Shown: piece by piece, positions 8,516 through 15,692 of the stretch
How the letters are laid out: every line of letters starts with the position of its first letter
Position numbering within the stretch: the first letter of the stretch is position 1
NCBI GenBank assembly: GCA_017939155.1
Contig: JAGAZZ010000048.1
Coordinates: forward strand, 87,083 to 124,663
Reading direction: 5' to 3'
DNA: 37,581 nucleotides
Source of the DNA: Alphaproteobacteria bacterium
Lineage (GTDB): Bacteria > Pseudomonadota > Alphaproteobacteria > RF32 > CAG-239
Notes under the pieces: model-generated
Seen by the model: only the letters and a program-made list of their open reading frames with translations
Told to the model about the DNA's origin: nothing
Databases searched by the model: none
Translations under genes and position numbers: made by a program

Positions 8516-8625
8516 CTTTTTTTATCAAATGTTAATAAGTTGTTAAAATCTTTTGCTAATATTCGGGAGCTTGATTACACTCCTTTTTGATAAACAACTG
8601 TTTGAACTAAGTGTAGGATAGGACT

Positions 8626-9495
8626 ATGAAAAACTATATTTTACCCGTATTAATGCTTGTAGCTCTTTTAATCTCCCCGCTGACAACTCGTGCCGAAGAT
8701 GTTGTTGAACAAAATGCCACCTTAAAAGCTAACATTAAACGCGCGGCATTTGAATATCTTGAACATAGCGTTACTAATAAAAATGACCCTAATTATCCGG
8801 ATTCGTATAATGCTGATGAGGAGCGTACTATCGGCGGCGTGTTTGATGGCAATTTAACCTATGACCGGACAAATATGGTTTGGGTCAACGGTCTTTATAT
8901 GGACTATGCCAAAGCCAAAACCACAGAAAAAAATGTTACCACCGAAAATGAACAAAATGACGAAATCCTGCTTTATACCGACTATACCCACAAAGTCTGG
9001 CAATTAGAGCAGGGTGTTGTCGGTCCGTTTGCCTATTTGGGCTATGAAACCGAGTTTACGACATTCGAGCTGAACAATACCGACTACCGCACCAAAATTC
9101 TTCGTGCCAAAGGCGGTATGAAACTCTATGACAGCACATACTTCAAACAGCTCTATATTGCCCTGGTGGAAGAAGACGATATGACCTATAATACGGATAA
9201 TATGAAAACCGGTGCCGAAATCGGCTATGAGTTTAATTATCCGCTCAATCCGAGCACGTCTTTTGTGTCTGAAGGCTATTACCGTCACTTCTTCAGCTAT
9301 TCCGAGAAAGAACCGACCGACTTTGAATATAAGCTTGAGCTAAACAATCGTATTGAAACCAAGCTTACCGGTGATTTGTATTTAGCCCCGTTCTATAACT
9401 ATGAACTGGCAGAAACCCGAGGGGCAAAAAGCGCCCGCGCGCAAAGCACGTTCGGTATCTCTCTAAGCTATAACAAAAGCTTTGATTTGTTTTAA
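8626..9495 (+). CDS. predicted outer-membrane beta-barrel protein
   Basis: 289 aa with a clear signal peptide (basic start MKN, hydrophobic core, cleavage after TTRA at about residue 23). The rest alternates hydrophobic and polar residues in many short strands rich in Tyr, Thr and Asn, with paired aromatic positions (for example LYMDYAK, YLGYETEF, SEGYYRHFFSY, LYLAPFYNYEL), and it ends in Phe (SFDLF), the usual last residue of barrel proteins for Bam recognition. It resembles DUF481-type salt-stress/YdiY-like barrels in size and pattern, but I do not claim the family. AGGA sites precede the ATG. The gene is followed after 18 bases by the polytopic GtrII-like gene, so the two are probably co-transcribed. 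Confidence 0.7.
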   Translation: MKNYILPVLMLVALLISPLTTRAEDVVEQNATLKANIKRAAFEYLEHSVTNKNDPNYPDSYNADEERTIGGVFDGNLTYDRTNMVWVNGLYMDYAKAKTTEKNVTTENEQNDEILLYTDYTHKVWQLEQGVVGPFAYLGYETEFTTFELNNTDYRTKILRAKGGMKLYDSTYFKQLYIALVEEDDMTYNTDNMKTGAEIGYEFNYPLNPSTSFVSEGYYRHFFSYSEKEPTDFEYKLELNNRIETKLTGDLYLAPFYNYELAETRGAKSARAQSTFGISLSYNKSFDLF

Positions 9496-9513
9496 TTGAT
9501 AAGGAGCAAAAAA

Positions 9514-11088
9514 ATGCAGGAAATGGAAAAGTCAAATTCTCTAAAACAGATAAACCCGATAGATAAAACCGCTTTTATCATCGCTTTTATTATCATCAAT
9601 TTGGCTTTTTCGTTTCACACGTTTAACTTTATGTTTGGCGACCATGACTGGACGTATGTGCGTTCGCCCAATTACTGGAGCGAGGGGGCGTTTGAAGGTC
9701 GCCCGTTGCATTTTGTTTTGCTCTCGGTTTTGTTTGGCGGTCATGTCGTGCCGATATTAAACAATCTTGTTTCCTTTGCAGCCCTTGCGTTAAGCGGGCT
9801 GCTGCTTGCTAAATATTGGCGTATCCCTCAAACTCTGTTAAATTATACACTTTTTGCTATCTTTCCGGCTGTGCTTCCTTATACGATGGTTTGGTTGTTT
9901 TATGCCAAAGATACGCTGATTAATTTAAGCTTGCCTTTAATCGCCGTCACCGCTTTATTAATTGCAGACAAAGCACCGACAGCCAAACGCCCGTGGCTTG
10001 CTCATCTCTTGGCTGTTGTTTTGTTTTATTTTGCATACGCTTCCTATGCCGCGGTGGTAAACTTTTTGGGTGTCTGCTTTTTAGGTCATCTTTTAATAAG
10101 TTATGCTTACAGCAAAGAAAGCTTAAAAAATATCCTTAAGCAAAATCTGCCGGCAATTGCCGATATGCTCATCGCCCTTGTTTTGTTTAAAATAACACTC
10201 GTCGTGTTCCCCGCTTCGGATAGTTATAACACAGAGCTCATTCCTCTGACCTATCTGCCGCAAAAGTTTGTCGAAACCTTAAAAGTTATGGTTGCCCAGT
10301 TTGTAACCCCGCTACCGTTTATGGAGCTCAAATACAAACTCTTGCTCCTTGTTTTAACGCTGTTTGGCTTTGCCTTAAGCTTAAAAAACGGCGGGGTAGG
10401 GCGCGCTGTTATGCTTGTTATTATGGCTATTGCCGTGTTGTTTGCTTCCAAACTGGCGTTTTTTATTGCCGAGGAACGCGGGCAGATTTTAGCCGAAATG
10501 GAAAATTTTGCTTTTGTCCCGCGGCTTGATTTCTATGGGTTGGCTTATGTTTATGCTCTCGGTTTGGCTCTCGTGTTGCTCACCCCTTATGAAAAATTAA
10601 AAAAACTAGGGGTCATCTTAGCTTGTGTTATCGCCTTTATGTCAATTGTGCGCGATATGTACGTCCAAAAGGTTTGGAAATTAGGATTCGATGCCGAGAT
10701 GAAAGCTCACGAGCGTATCGTTACCAGATTAGAAGAACGGCCAGATTTTTATCCCGCCCGCAAATATCGTCTGTTGCAAATCGGCTCTTTAAGCCTGCGT
10801 GAAAATTTTTATAAAAAAGCCGAAGGCGAAGTCGTTAGTCTTGATTTGTTAAAAACCTCGTTTACTCCGCAATTTAAGTCATCTCTTGTTTATAATTTTT
10901 ATTATCCCGAAGATGTGTTTTATGAAAACGCTCCGCTTTTATCCATCTCTGCAAAAGCCAAACAGTGGCTCAAAGAAACTGCGCGTCCGTGGCCTGCCGC
11001 AGAGTCGATAATGATAGACGGCGATATTGTCATCATTGTTTTGGACGAAGTTGCTCTGAACAAAGCGCGTACCCAATCGGCAAATTAA
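9514..11088 (+). CDS. polytopic membrane protein, GtrII/GT-C glycosyltransferase-like
   Basis: 524 aa from the ATG at 9514, which has AAGGAG at 9501-9506; a TTG at 9496 in frame would overlap that site and is unlikely. After a polar N-terminus there is one membrane segment, an extracytoplasmic loop with FGDHDW and a Trp/Tyr-rich stretch ending in GRPLHF, then about eight to ten further membrane segments and a soluble C-terminal domain of about 140 residues. The acidic D-H-D followed by GRP after the first segment is the layout of GtrII-type glucosyltransferases and related GT-C enzymes, which use lipid-linked sugars at the outer face of the inner membrane. The assignment is by layout only. 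It follows the barrel protein gene closely. Confidence 0.55.
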   Translation: MQEMEKSNSLKQINPIDKTAFIIAFIIINLAFSFHTFNFMFGDHDWTYVRSPNYWSEGAFEGRPLHFVLLSVLFGGHVVPILNNLVSFAALALSGLLLAKYWRIPQTLLNYTLFAIFPAVLPYTMVWLFYAKDTLINLSLPLIAVTALLIADKAPTAKRPWLAHLLAVVLFYFAYASYAAVVNFLGVCFLGHLLISYAYSKESLKNILKQNLPAIADMLIALVLFKITLVVFPASDSYNTELIPLTYLPQKFVETLKVMVAQFVTPLPFMELKYKLLLLVLTLFGFALSLKNGGVGRAVMLVIMAIAVLFASKLAFFIAEERGQILAEMENFAFVPRLDFYGLAYVYALGLALVLLTPYEKLKKLGVILACVIAFMSIVRDMYVQKVWKLGFDAEMKAHERIVTRLEERPDFYPARKYRLLQIGSLSLRENFYKKAEGEVVSLDLLKTSFTPQFKSSLVYNFYYPEDVFYENAPLLSISAKAKQWLKETARPWPAAESIMIDGDIVIIVLDEVALNKARTQSAN

Positions 11089-11096
11089 AAAGTTTC

Positions 11097-11125
11097 TTGC
11101 CTGTTTCTTAAAAATATGCTATCAT
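11097..11125 (+). promoter_or_regulatory. promoter of HExxH gene 11158
   Basis: TTGCCT (11097-11102), a 17-base spacer ending in TATGC and TATCAT (11120-11125). The AAAATATGCTA core (extended -10, TG-N) recurs in the promoter of the HExxH gene at 15693. Confidence 0.55.
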
Positions 11126-11157
11126 AAAACCAATGAGCAGATTTAAGGAGAAAGGAT

Positions 11158-12324
11158 ATGCCGGAAGATAAGATAACCAACAACGAAGTTTCAGAAAATG
11201 CTTCTCCTTCTGATACCTCCAAAAAAGCGATAAAAGACGGTGTCAACTGGCTTAAAGACTGGTATACCTCGCGTTATAATCAAGGCTATATGACCAAACA
11301 AGCCTTTGATGAGGCTATCAGCCAACTGAAAAACATCAAAATTTATACCACCAAACAAGGTTATAACCGCATTACCGAAGAAATAAAAAACGGCACGTTG
11401 CATTTTAACGAAAAATTGCAAAGAAAAGGGATGTCTGCGGAACATTGGGAAAATTTTGTGCAAAAAAACAATACCTTTCCGTTAGGGTTTAATGCCAACA
11501 GATATTTAAAAGAACCGGTCGTTTTTATTGATTTAGACCGCATAAAAAAAGAGCGCGGGGATAATCCTCAATATATTTCTTCAATCATTATTCACGAATT
11601 AACCCACCAAACAGCCCCCACCAACGATTCTGAATATTATACCGACCTTGCTTTTCAAGGAATGGATACGGAGCAGTTTGTTCAAAGACATAAAAAATTT
11701 AATCTTGAACATCTATCTCAAAAAGAAGCCATAGCCGACATAACGCCCCAAATTATGCAAGATACCGATACGCCGTTAATAAAGCCCGAAACCAAAAACA
11801 AATCTCAGGCCAAAGCCAATTCTGCGTATCAAGAGTCGATGTTAGAAGGAGTTGAGCCAAACGCTTATCTTGACAGCAAAGTGGAGATATACGCCAGAAT
11901 AATGCAACTGCGTTATGATTTCGGCTTAAAACCGGATGAACCGTTCACCGAGGAACATCTTGAAAAAATCAAAAAACGTGCCGAAGCCGCTCATGCGGAA
12001 AATCGTTTGAAAACAGATACCGACAAAAGTTATCGTGCGGATATAGATTATTTTATTTTAAGCCGTTACACGCCGGAAGTCATCAAAAAGGTGATGAATT
12101 CAACCGTGCAAATCAATGCTGCCGAAAGTGAAAAAGCTTTGCGCCAAAGCCTTAAAAATCAAGAATATCTAGCCTCAGTGCAAGGGAAAATCTCATCACC
12201 TGAAAAAAACGATGACATTGCTGAGCGTTTTGCCCAAAGGGCGGCGCAAAAAGAAAAAACTAAAACAACAACCAAGCCTCAGGCGCAAATAACTCTCAAG
12301 CCTGATACGAACGAATATGCTTAA
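11158..12324 (+). CDS. putative zinc metallopeptidase (HExxH), cytosolic
   Basis: 388 aa, no signal peptide. A helix-rich N-terminal part is followed by VVFIDLDRI and the zinc-binding motif HELTH (H146, E147, H150) in a hydrophobic IIIHELTHQ context typical of gluzincins. About 90 residues later, SKVEIYARIMQLR (E243) is a plausible third ligand in a helix; a similar helix, NE/DE-(I/M)-x-A with a following LxxR, carries the candidate ligand in the two other HExxH proteins of this window. The tail (from about 330) is charged, Lys/Gln/Thr-rich and probably disordered. AAGGAG precedes the ATG. I recognise no named family. Activity and substrate are unknown. Confidence 0.6.
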   Translation: MPEDKITNNEVSENASPSDTSKKAIKDGVNWLKDWYTSRYNQGYMTKQAFDEAISQLKNIKIYTTKQGYNRITEEIKNGTLHFNEKLQRKGMSAEHWENFVQKNNTFPLGFNANRYLKEPVVFIDLDRIKKERGDNPQYISSIIIHELTHQTAPTNDSEYYTDLAFQGMDTEQFVQRHKKFNLEHLSQKEAIADITPQIMQDTDTPLIKPETKNKSQAKANSAYQESMLEGVEPNAYLDSKVEIYARIMQLRYDFGLKPDEPFTEEHLEKIKKRAEAAHAENRLKTDTDKSYRADIDYFILSRYTPEVIKKVMNSTVQINAAESEKALRQSLKNQEYLASVQGKISSPEKNDDIAERFAQRAAQKEKTKTTTKPQAQITLKPDTNEYA

Positions 12325-12434
12325 AAAAAAGCCCTTCAATGAGTGAACCGTTCTTTAGTACTCTTCTCTGAAGGAGATAATATTTTCCTCGTTGCTTCAT
12401 CAATACGCTCTATTTTTAGCTTAATTCTTTCATC

Positions 12435-13139
12435 TTATCTTTTTTTAGCTTCAGCTTTTTCTGATTCAATAGAAGCTTTGGGGTAATTTTCAGTAGCCTT
12501 TTGTAAATCAATTTTATGCCACAAATCATTTTGAGTTTGCTCATCATTACTTTCGTAAAACATCTTCATATAATCTGTATTATCTCCGCAAACATCCATA
12601 ATTTCTTTAATCGAGAGTTTTCCTAAAGAATCAGGATGGGATATACCGAAACAATCAAGACAAGATTCGTATGCGTGTTTCATCGGCAGATAATGTTTTG
12701 GAGCATCTAAGCCTTCTCCAAATATTGGAATCTTTAATCCTTCTATATCTATTTCCTTAGGATAGTAATTTTCCCAATTTTCACCATCAACGAAGACCCA
12801 TCTGTCGCGTCCTGAGTAGTTTTCTTGCATACGAACAATTTCAACTTCAGTATTCATATCAGCTCCGTGTTTTGCCGCGTATGAAACCATGTCTTTTTTG
12901 CATAAAACCGCCGCGGCGGCAAGCGCCCAGTTTTTATCATGTTGTGTGTCAAGCGCGTTAAAATACTCTTTAAAGGTGTTCATATTTCTGAAATTAATAT
13001 TTTCTTGAGAATTTTCACTTCTACTTTCACTTCTACTTTCACTTTCACTTTTAAAAATAAAAGCCCCTGCAAAAATAAGGAAAAGAACAGATAAACACCC
13101 CAAGATAATCAGACTATTTTTTAGATATTTCCTCAACAC
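12435..13139 (-). CDS. membrane-anchored protein with ankyrin-like segment
   Basis: 234 aa starting at GTG 13139, chosen because AGGAGG sits six bases upstream. One membrane segment (residues ~8-30) is followed by a low-complexity Ser-Glu/Ser-Arg run (SESESRSESRSE), encoded by hexanucleotide repeats, and an extracytoplasmic domain. Residues ~71-96 (ALAAAAVLCKKDMVSYAAK then HGADMN) look like one ankyrin repeat. Later come several Cys residues (SCLDCFG, VCGD). The tail is Lys/Glu-rich. No enzyme motif is visible. It lies between the HExxH gene and the M16 peptidase gene. Confidence 0.6.
   Translation of the reverse strand: MLRKYLKNSLIILGCLSVLFLIFAGAFIFKSESESRSESRSENSQENINFRNMNTFKEYFNALDTQHDKNWALAAAAVLCKKDMVSYAAKHGADMNTEVEIVRMQENYSGRDRWVFVDGENWENYYPKEIDIEGLKIPIFGEGLDAPKHYLPMKHAYESCLDCFGISHPDSLGKLSIKEIMDVCGDNTDYMKMFYESNDEQTQNDLWHKIDLQKATENYPKASIESEKAEAKKR
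13014..13049 (-). repeat. in-frame hexanucleotide repeat
   Basis: Six hexamers of two kinds (AGTGAA and AGTAGA on the coding strand, order EE-R-E-R-E) encode alternating Ser-Glu and Ser-Arg just after the membrane anchor. Gain or loss of units would keep the frame and change linker length. Confidence 0.8.
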
Positions 13140-13212
13140 GACAATCCTCCTTAAAATAAAACTATACCTATCCTAAATATGAAAAGTTTAAATATCTTTA
13201 ATGAGAGGTTTT

Positions 13213-13275
13213 ATGAAATGGTTTAATAAAAAATACACTCCCTCAAACAGTCCCGCTCAGTTTGGCAAGATATAA
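13213..13275 (+). CDS. possible 20-aa peptide
   Basis: ATG at 13213 with GAGG five bases upstream opens a 20-codon frame (basic and Pro/Ser-rich, MKWFNKKYTP then SNSPAQFGKI) that stops directly before a hairpin. Another ATG at 13201 is in frame. Good ribosome site and position are the only support; it could be chance. Confidence 0.25.
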   Translation: MKWFNKKYTPSNSPAQFGKI

Positions 13276-13296
13276 AAAAAGCCCGTTAAACGGGCT
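13273..13296 (-). terminator. M16 peptidase terminator
   Basis: AGCCCG/CGGGCT stem with a five-base loop, followed on the minus strand by a run of seven T, 19 bases past the stop of the M16 peptidase gene. Confidence 0.85.
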
Positions 13297-13314
13297 CTGG
13301 CTTCATTGCTTTGA

Positions 13315-14580
13315 TTAAAGTTTAAGCATGGCTTTAACATCTTCGTAATCAGGATATTTCACCCCGCCGCATCCCAAAAGGGCGTATGTCGGTGTGGAAG
13401 AAAATATCTTTTGCGCAAGCGTCTGCAAATCTTGCGCCGTAATTGCTTCAATTTTCTCCACAATCTCTTCGGTCGGAATCACGCGTCCGAACAAAAGAAT
13501 TTGCCGCGCAATAATCTCTGCCGTGGTAGAAGAACTCTCTAAAGACATCAAAAGGCTGGCCTTAATCTGCGTCTTGGCACGTTTAAGCTCAACATCGCTC
13601 ACATAAGAGTTAGTCATCTTCTTAATCTCATCAGCCACCACCGGCAAAAGTTCATTTAATTCTTTAGGTGTCGTCCCCGCATAAATGCCGAAAACACCGG
13701 CGTGTTTCAATGCTTGATTAAAGCTGTTAATCGTGTACACCAACCCTCTTTTTTCTCTGACCTCCTGAAACAGTCTTGACGACATTCCCCCGCCGAAAAT
13801 AGTCGATAAAACCGAATATTTATAATAATCTTTATCCAAATAAGACGCGCCGTTAAAACCCAAAACCAAATGCGTCTGCTCAATATCTTTGCACTCGGTT
13901 TTGCTGCCGCCGATATAAATCTGTTTATCTTCAACAAAATCGCATTTTGAAGAAATGCCTACCATGCGTTCTTCAATCATTTTGACAAACTTGTCATGGT
14001 CAACGCGCCCAACCGCCGCCGCCACCATATTATCCGCGCTGTAATGCGTTTTCATATAGTTAAGCATACGCTCTTTATTAAAGCCTCTGACGTGTTCAAT
14101 CGGTCCCAAAATAGTCCGTCCCGAAGCCTGCCCGGGAAACGCCGATTCTTGAAAATAATCAAACACCAAATCATCCGGCGCGTCGGTAGATTGTTTAATC
14201 TCTTGCACAACAACTTCTTTTTCTTTGCTCATTTCCTCTTCATCAAACGTAGGAGAAGTAATAAAATCGCAAATTACATCAGCCGCGAGCTCTAAATCAT
14301 CTTTAAGCATTTTGGCATAAAAGCAGGTAAAATGCCTCGAGGTGTAAGCATTCGTAGCCCCTCCCGCATTTTCAATATCCTCGGAAATCTGCAAGGACGA
14401 GCGTTTTTTTGTTCCCTTAAACACCATATGTTCAATAAAGTGGGAAATGCCGTTGTCAGCCTCACTTTCGGCAGCCGACCCGGTATTAACCCAAATACCC
14501 AAAGACACCGTTTCAATCTGCGGCCTTTCGGCGGTGATGACACGAAGTCCGTTTTTTAATGTAGTCTGTCTAATTTCCAT
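13315..14580 (-). CDS. M16 family zinc peptidase (processing peptidase-like)
   Basis: 421 aa, the single-chain size of bacterial processing-peptidase-like M16 proteins. The inverted zinc motif HxxEH is present (HFIEH, near residue 45-49, in DNGISHFIEHMVFKGT), with the distal glutamate in the EEMSKEKEVVVQEI helix. The later REKRGLVYTI block with upstream GGGMSSRLFQ is the family's conserved C-terminal half signature. The family includes the mitochondrial processing peptidase beta subunit and rickettsial homologues; the substrate here is unknown. There is no signal peptide, so it is cytosolic. The ribosome site is weak (AGAGATT). A clear terminator follows. Confidence 0.93.
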   Translation of the reverse strand: MEIRQTTLKNGLRVITAERPQIETVSLGIWVNTGSAAESEADNGISHFIEHMVFKGTKKRSSLQISEDIENAGGATNAYTSRHFTCFYAKMLKDDLELAADVICDFITSPTFDEEEMSKEKEVVVQEIKQSTDAPDDLVFDYFQESAFPGQASGRTILGPIEHVRGFNKERMLNYMKTHYSADNMVAAAVGRVDHDKFVKMIEERMVGISSKCDFVEDKQIYIGGSKTECKDIEQTHLVLGFNGASYLDKDYYKYSVLSTIFGGGMSSRLFQEVREKRGLVYTINSFNQALKHAGVFGIYAGTTPKELNELLPVVADEIKKMTNSYVSDVELKRAKTQIKASLLMSLESSSTTAEIIARQILLFGRVIPTEEIVEKIEAITAQDLQTLAQKIFSSTPTYALLGCGGVKYPDYEDVKAMLKL

Positions 14581-14715
14581 AATCTCTGCATCTCAAAAAA
14601 AATATTAAACTTTATTTACCTATGACGTTTAAACATAGATAAAAAAATAAATCAATCAATAAATTTTACCAAAAAAAACTCTATTAAACAATTTTATTAA
14701 AAACACCCTAAGTTA

Positions 14716-14762
14716 GTCATTGCGAGGTCGGCGCGTAGCCGCAACCTACCGAAGCAATCCAT
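14716..14762. repeat. imperfect palindromic ATTGCGAG...GAAGCAATCC repeat
   Basis: GTCATTGCGAGG at one end and CGAAGCAATCCAT at the other frame a GC-rich centre (GGTCGGC, GCGTA loop, GCCG-CAACC) that can fold into a hairpin. The ends match a dispersed intergenic repeat type (cattgcgag...gaagcaatcc) common in several proteobacterial genomes. It is much richer in GC than the surrounding DNA. Only one copy is in the window. Confidence 0.7.
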
Positions 14763-14880
14763 AACTGGTGCGAAGCACACAAATTATAACATTAAATTTG
14801 CCGTTTCATAATTTCTGTATCTAGACAGATATATTTCAACAAAATCATTTAATAAATTTTATCAAAAAAGATAATACCAC

Positions 14881-14909
14881 TTGACCCTTAAAATTTTTTT
14901 AATTTTACT
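14881..14909 (+). promoter_or_regulatory. elbB promoter candidate
   Basis: TTGACC (14881-14886), a 17-base spacer and TTTACT (14904-14909); a TATCTAAT follows slightly downstream as an alternative -10. Confidence 0.4.
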
Positions 14910-14957
14910 TATCTAATATAAAAACAATTCGAATATTTTAAATAAAAGGAGAAAAAA

Positions 14958-15626
14958 ATGAACACAATGCCTCGTTTCGCCGTTATCCTCTCCGGTTCGG
15001 GACGTGCCGACGGCTCGGAAATCCACGAAGCCGTCACCGCACTTTTAGCAATAGACAAAGCCGGTTGCACCTACCAATGTTTTGCCCCCAATATCGAACA
15101 AGCCGCCGTCATCAACCATTTAACATCAGAAAAGACGGACGAGCGCCGCAATGTGTTAGTCGAGTCGGCGCGTATCGCCCGCGGCAACATCAAACCCTTA
15201 GATGATTTTAAGACCAAAGATTTTGAGTGTATCATTTTCCCCGGCGGCTTAGGCGCCATCACCAATTGGTGTGATTTTGCTATCACCGGCGTTGCCTGCA
15301 CGGTAGATAATTCAATCAAGCGTGTCCTGCTCGAGGCATATAAAGAAAATCTCGTCATCGGTGCGATGTGCATTGCCCCCGTCATTGTAGCCAAAGTCTT
15401 AGGCGAATATGGCATAACCGTAACAATAGGCAATGATAAAACCATTGCTGAAAAAATAAAAGAAACCGGCGCTAAACACCAAAACACCGACGCCAAATCC
15501 GCCTGCGTTGATGAAGAAAATATGGTCGTCACCACACCGGCCTATATGTTGGCAAATTCAATTTCCGAAGTGGCAACCGGTGCCGAAAAGATGGTTCAGG
15601 AAATGGTGCGTCTGGCAAAAAGCTAG
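14958..15626 (+). CDS. elbB: ES1/ElbB family DJ-1/PfpI-like protein
   Basis: 222 aa. It matches E. coli ElbB along its length: the FAVILSGSGRADGSEIHEA start, CFAPN, VINHLTSE, RNVLVESARI, the FPGGLGA motif, GAMCIAP with the nucleophile-elbow cysteine C138, TIGNDK, and VVTTPAYMLA. ElbB-type proteins belong to the class I glutamine amidotransferase-like superfamily and have been reported to have weak glyoxalase III activity; a link to isoprenoid synthesis was proposed from genetics. AGGAG precedes the ATG. The HExxH gene downstream has its own promoter. Confidence 0.92.
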   Translation: MNTMPRFAVILSGSGRADGSEIHEAVTALLAIDKAGCTYQCFAPNIEQAAVINHLTSEKTDERRNVLVESARIARGNIKPLDDFKTKDFECIIFPGGLGAITNWCDFAITGVACTVDNSIKRVLLEAYKENLVIGAMCIAPVIVAKVLGEYGITVTIGNDKTIAEKIKETGAKHQNTDAKSACVDEENMVVTTPAYMLANSISEVATGAEKMVQEMVRLAKS

Positions 15627-15633
15627 TTTTTTC

Positions 15634-15662
15634 TAGACATTTTTCCCAAAATATGCTAAACT
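15634..15662 (+). promoter_or_regulatory. promoter of HExxH gene 15693
   Basis: TAGACA (15634-15639), a 17-base spacer ending in TATGC and TAAACT (15657-15662), followed by a GGGAG ribosome site. The core matches the promoter at 11097-11125. Confidence 0.55.
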
Positions 15663-15692
15663 CCCCGTATAGAGCATAAGGGAGAAATAATT

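Larger units (their letters stand above)
14581..14957. other. intergenic region with ATTGCGAG-type repeat
   Basis: This 377-base gap between divergent genes holds the palindromic repeat at 14716-14762 and an elbB promoter candidate near 14881. The rest is AT-rich with no supported frame. Confidence 0.6.

Noticed and set aside
12325-12434. Hairpin around CTTCA/TGAAG after gene 11158
   Set aside because: Arms are far apart and no T run follows, so a terminator cannot be supported.
15071-15535. Antisense 154-aa frame in elbB
   Set aside because: elbB is conserved along its length; the antisense frame is a by-product of codon usage.
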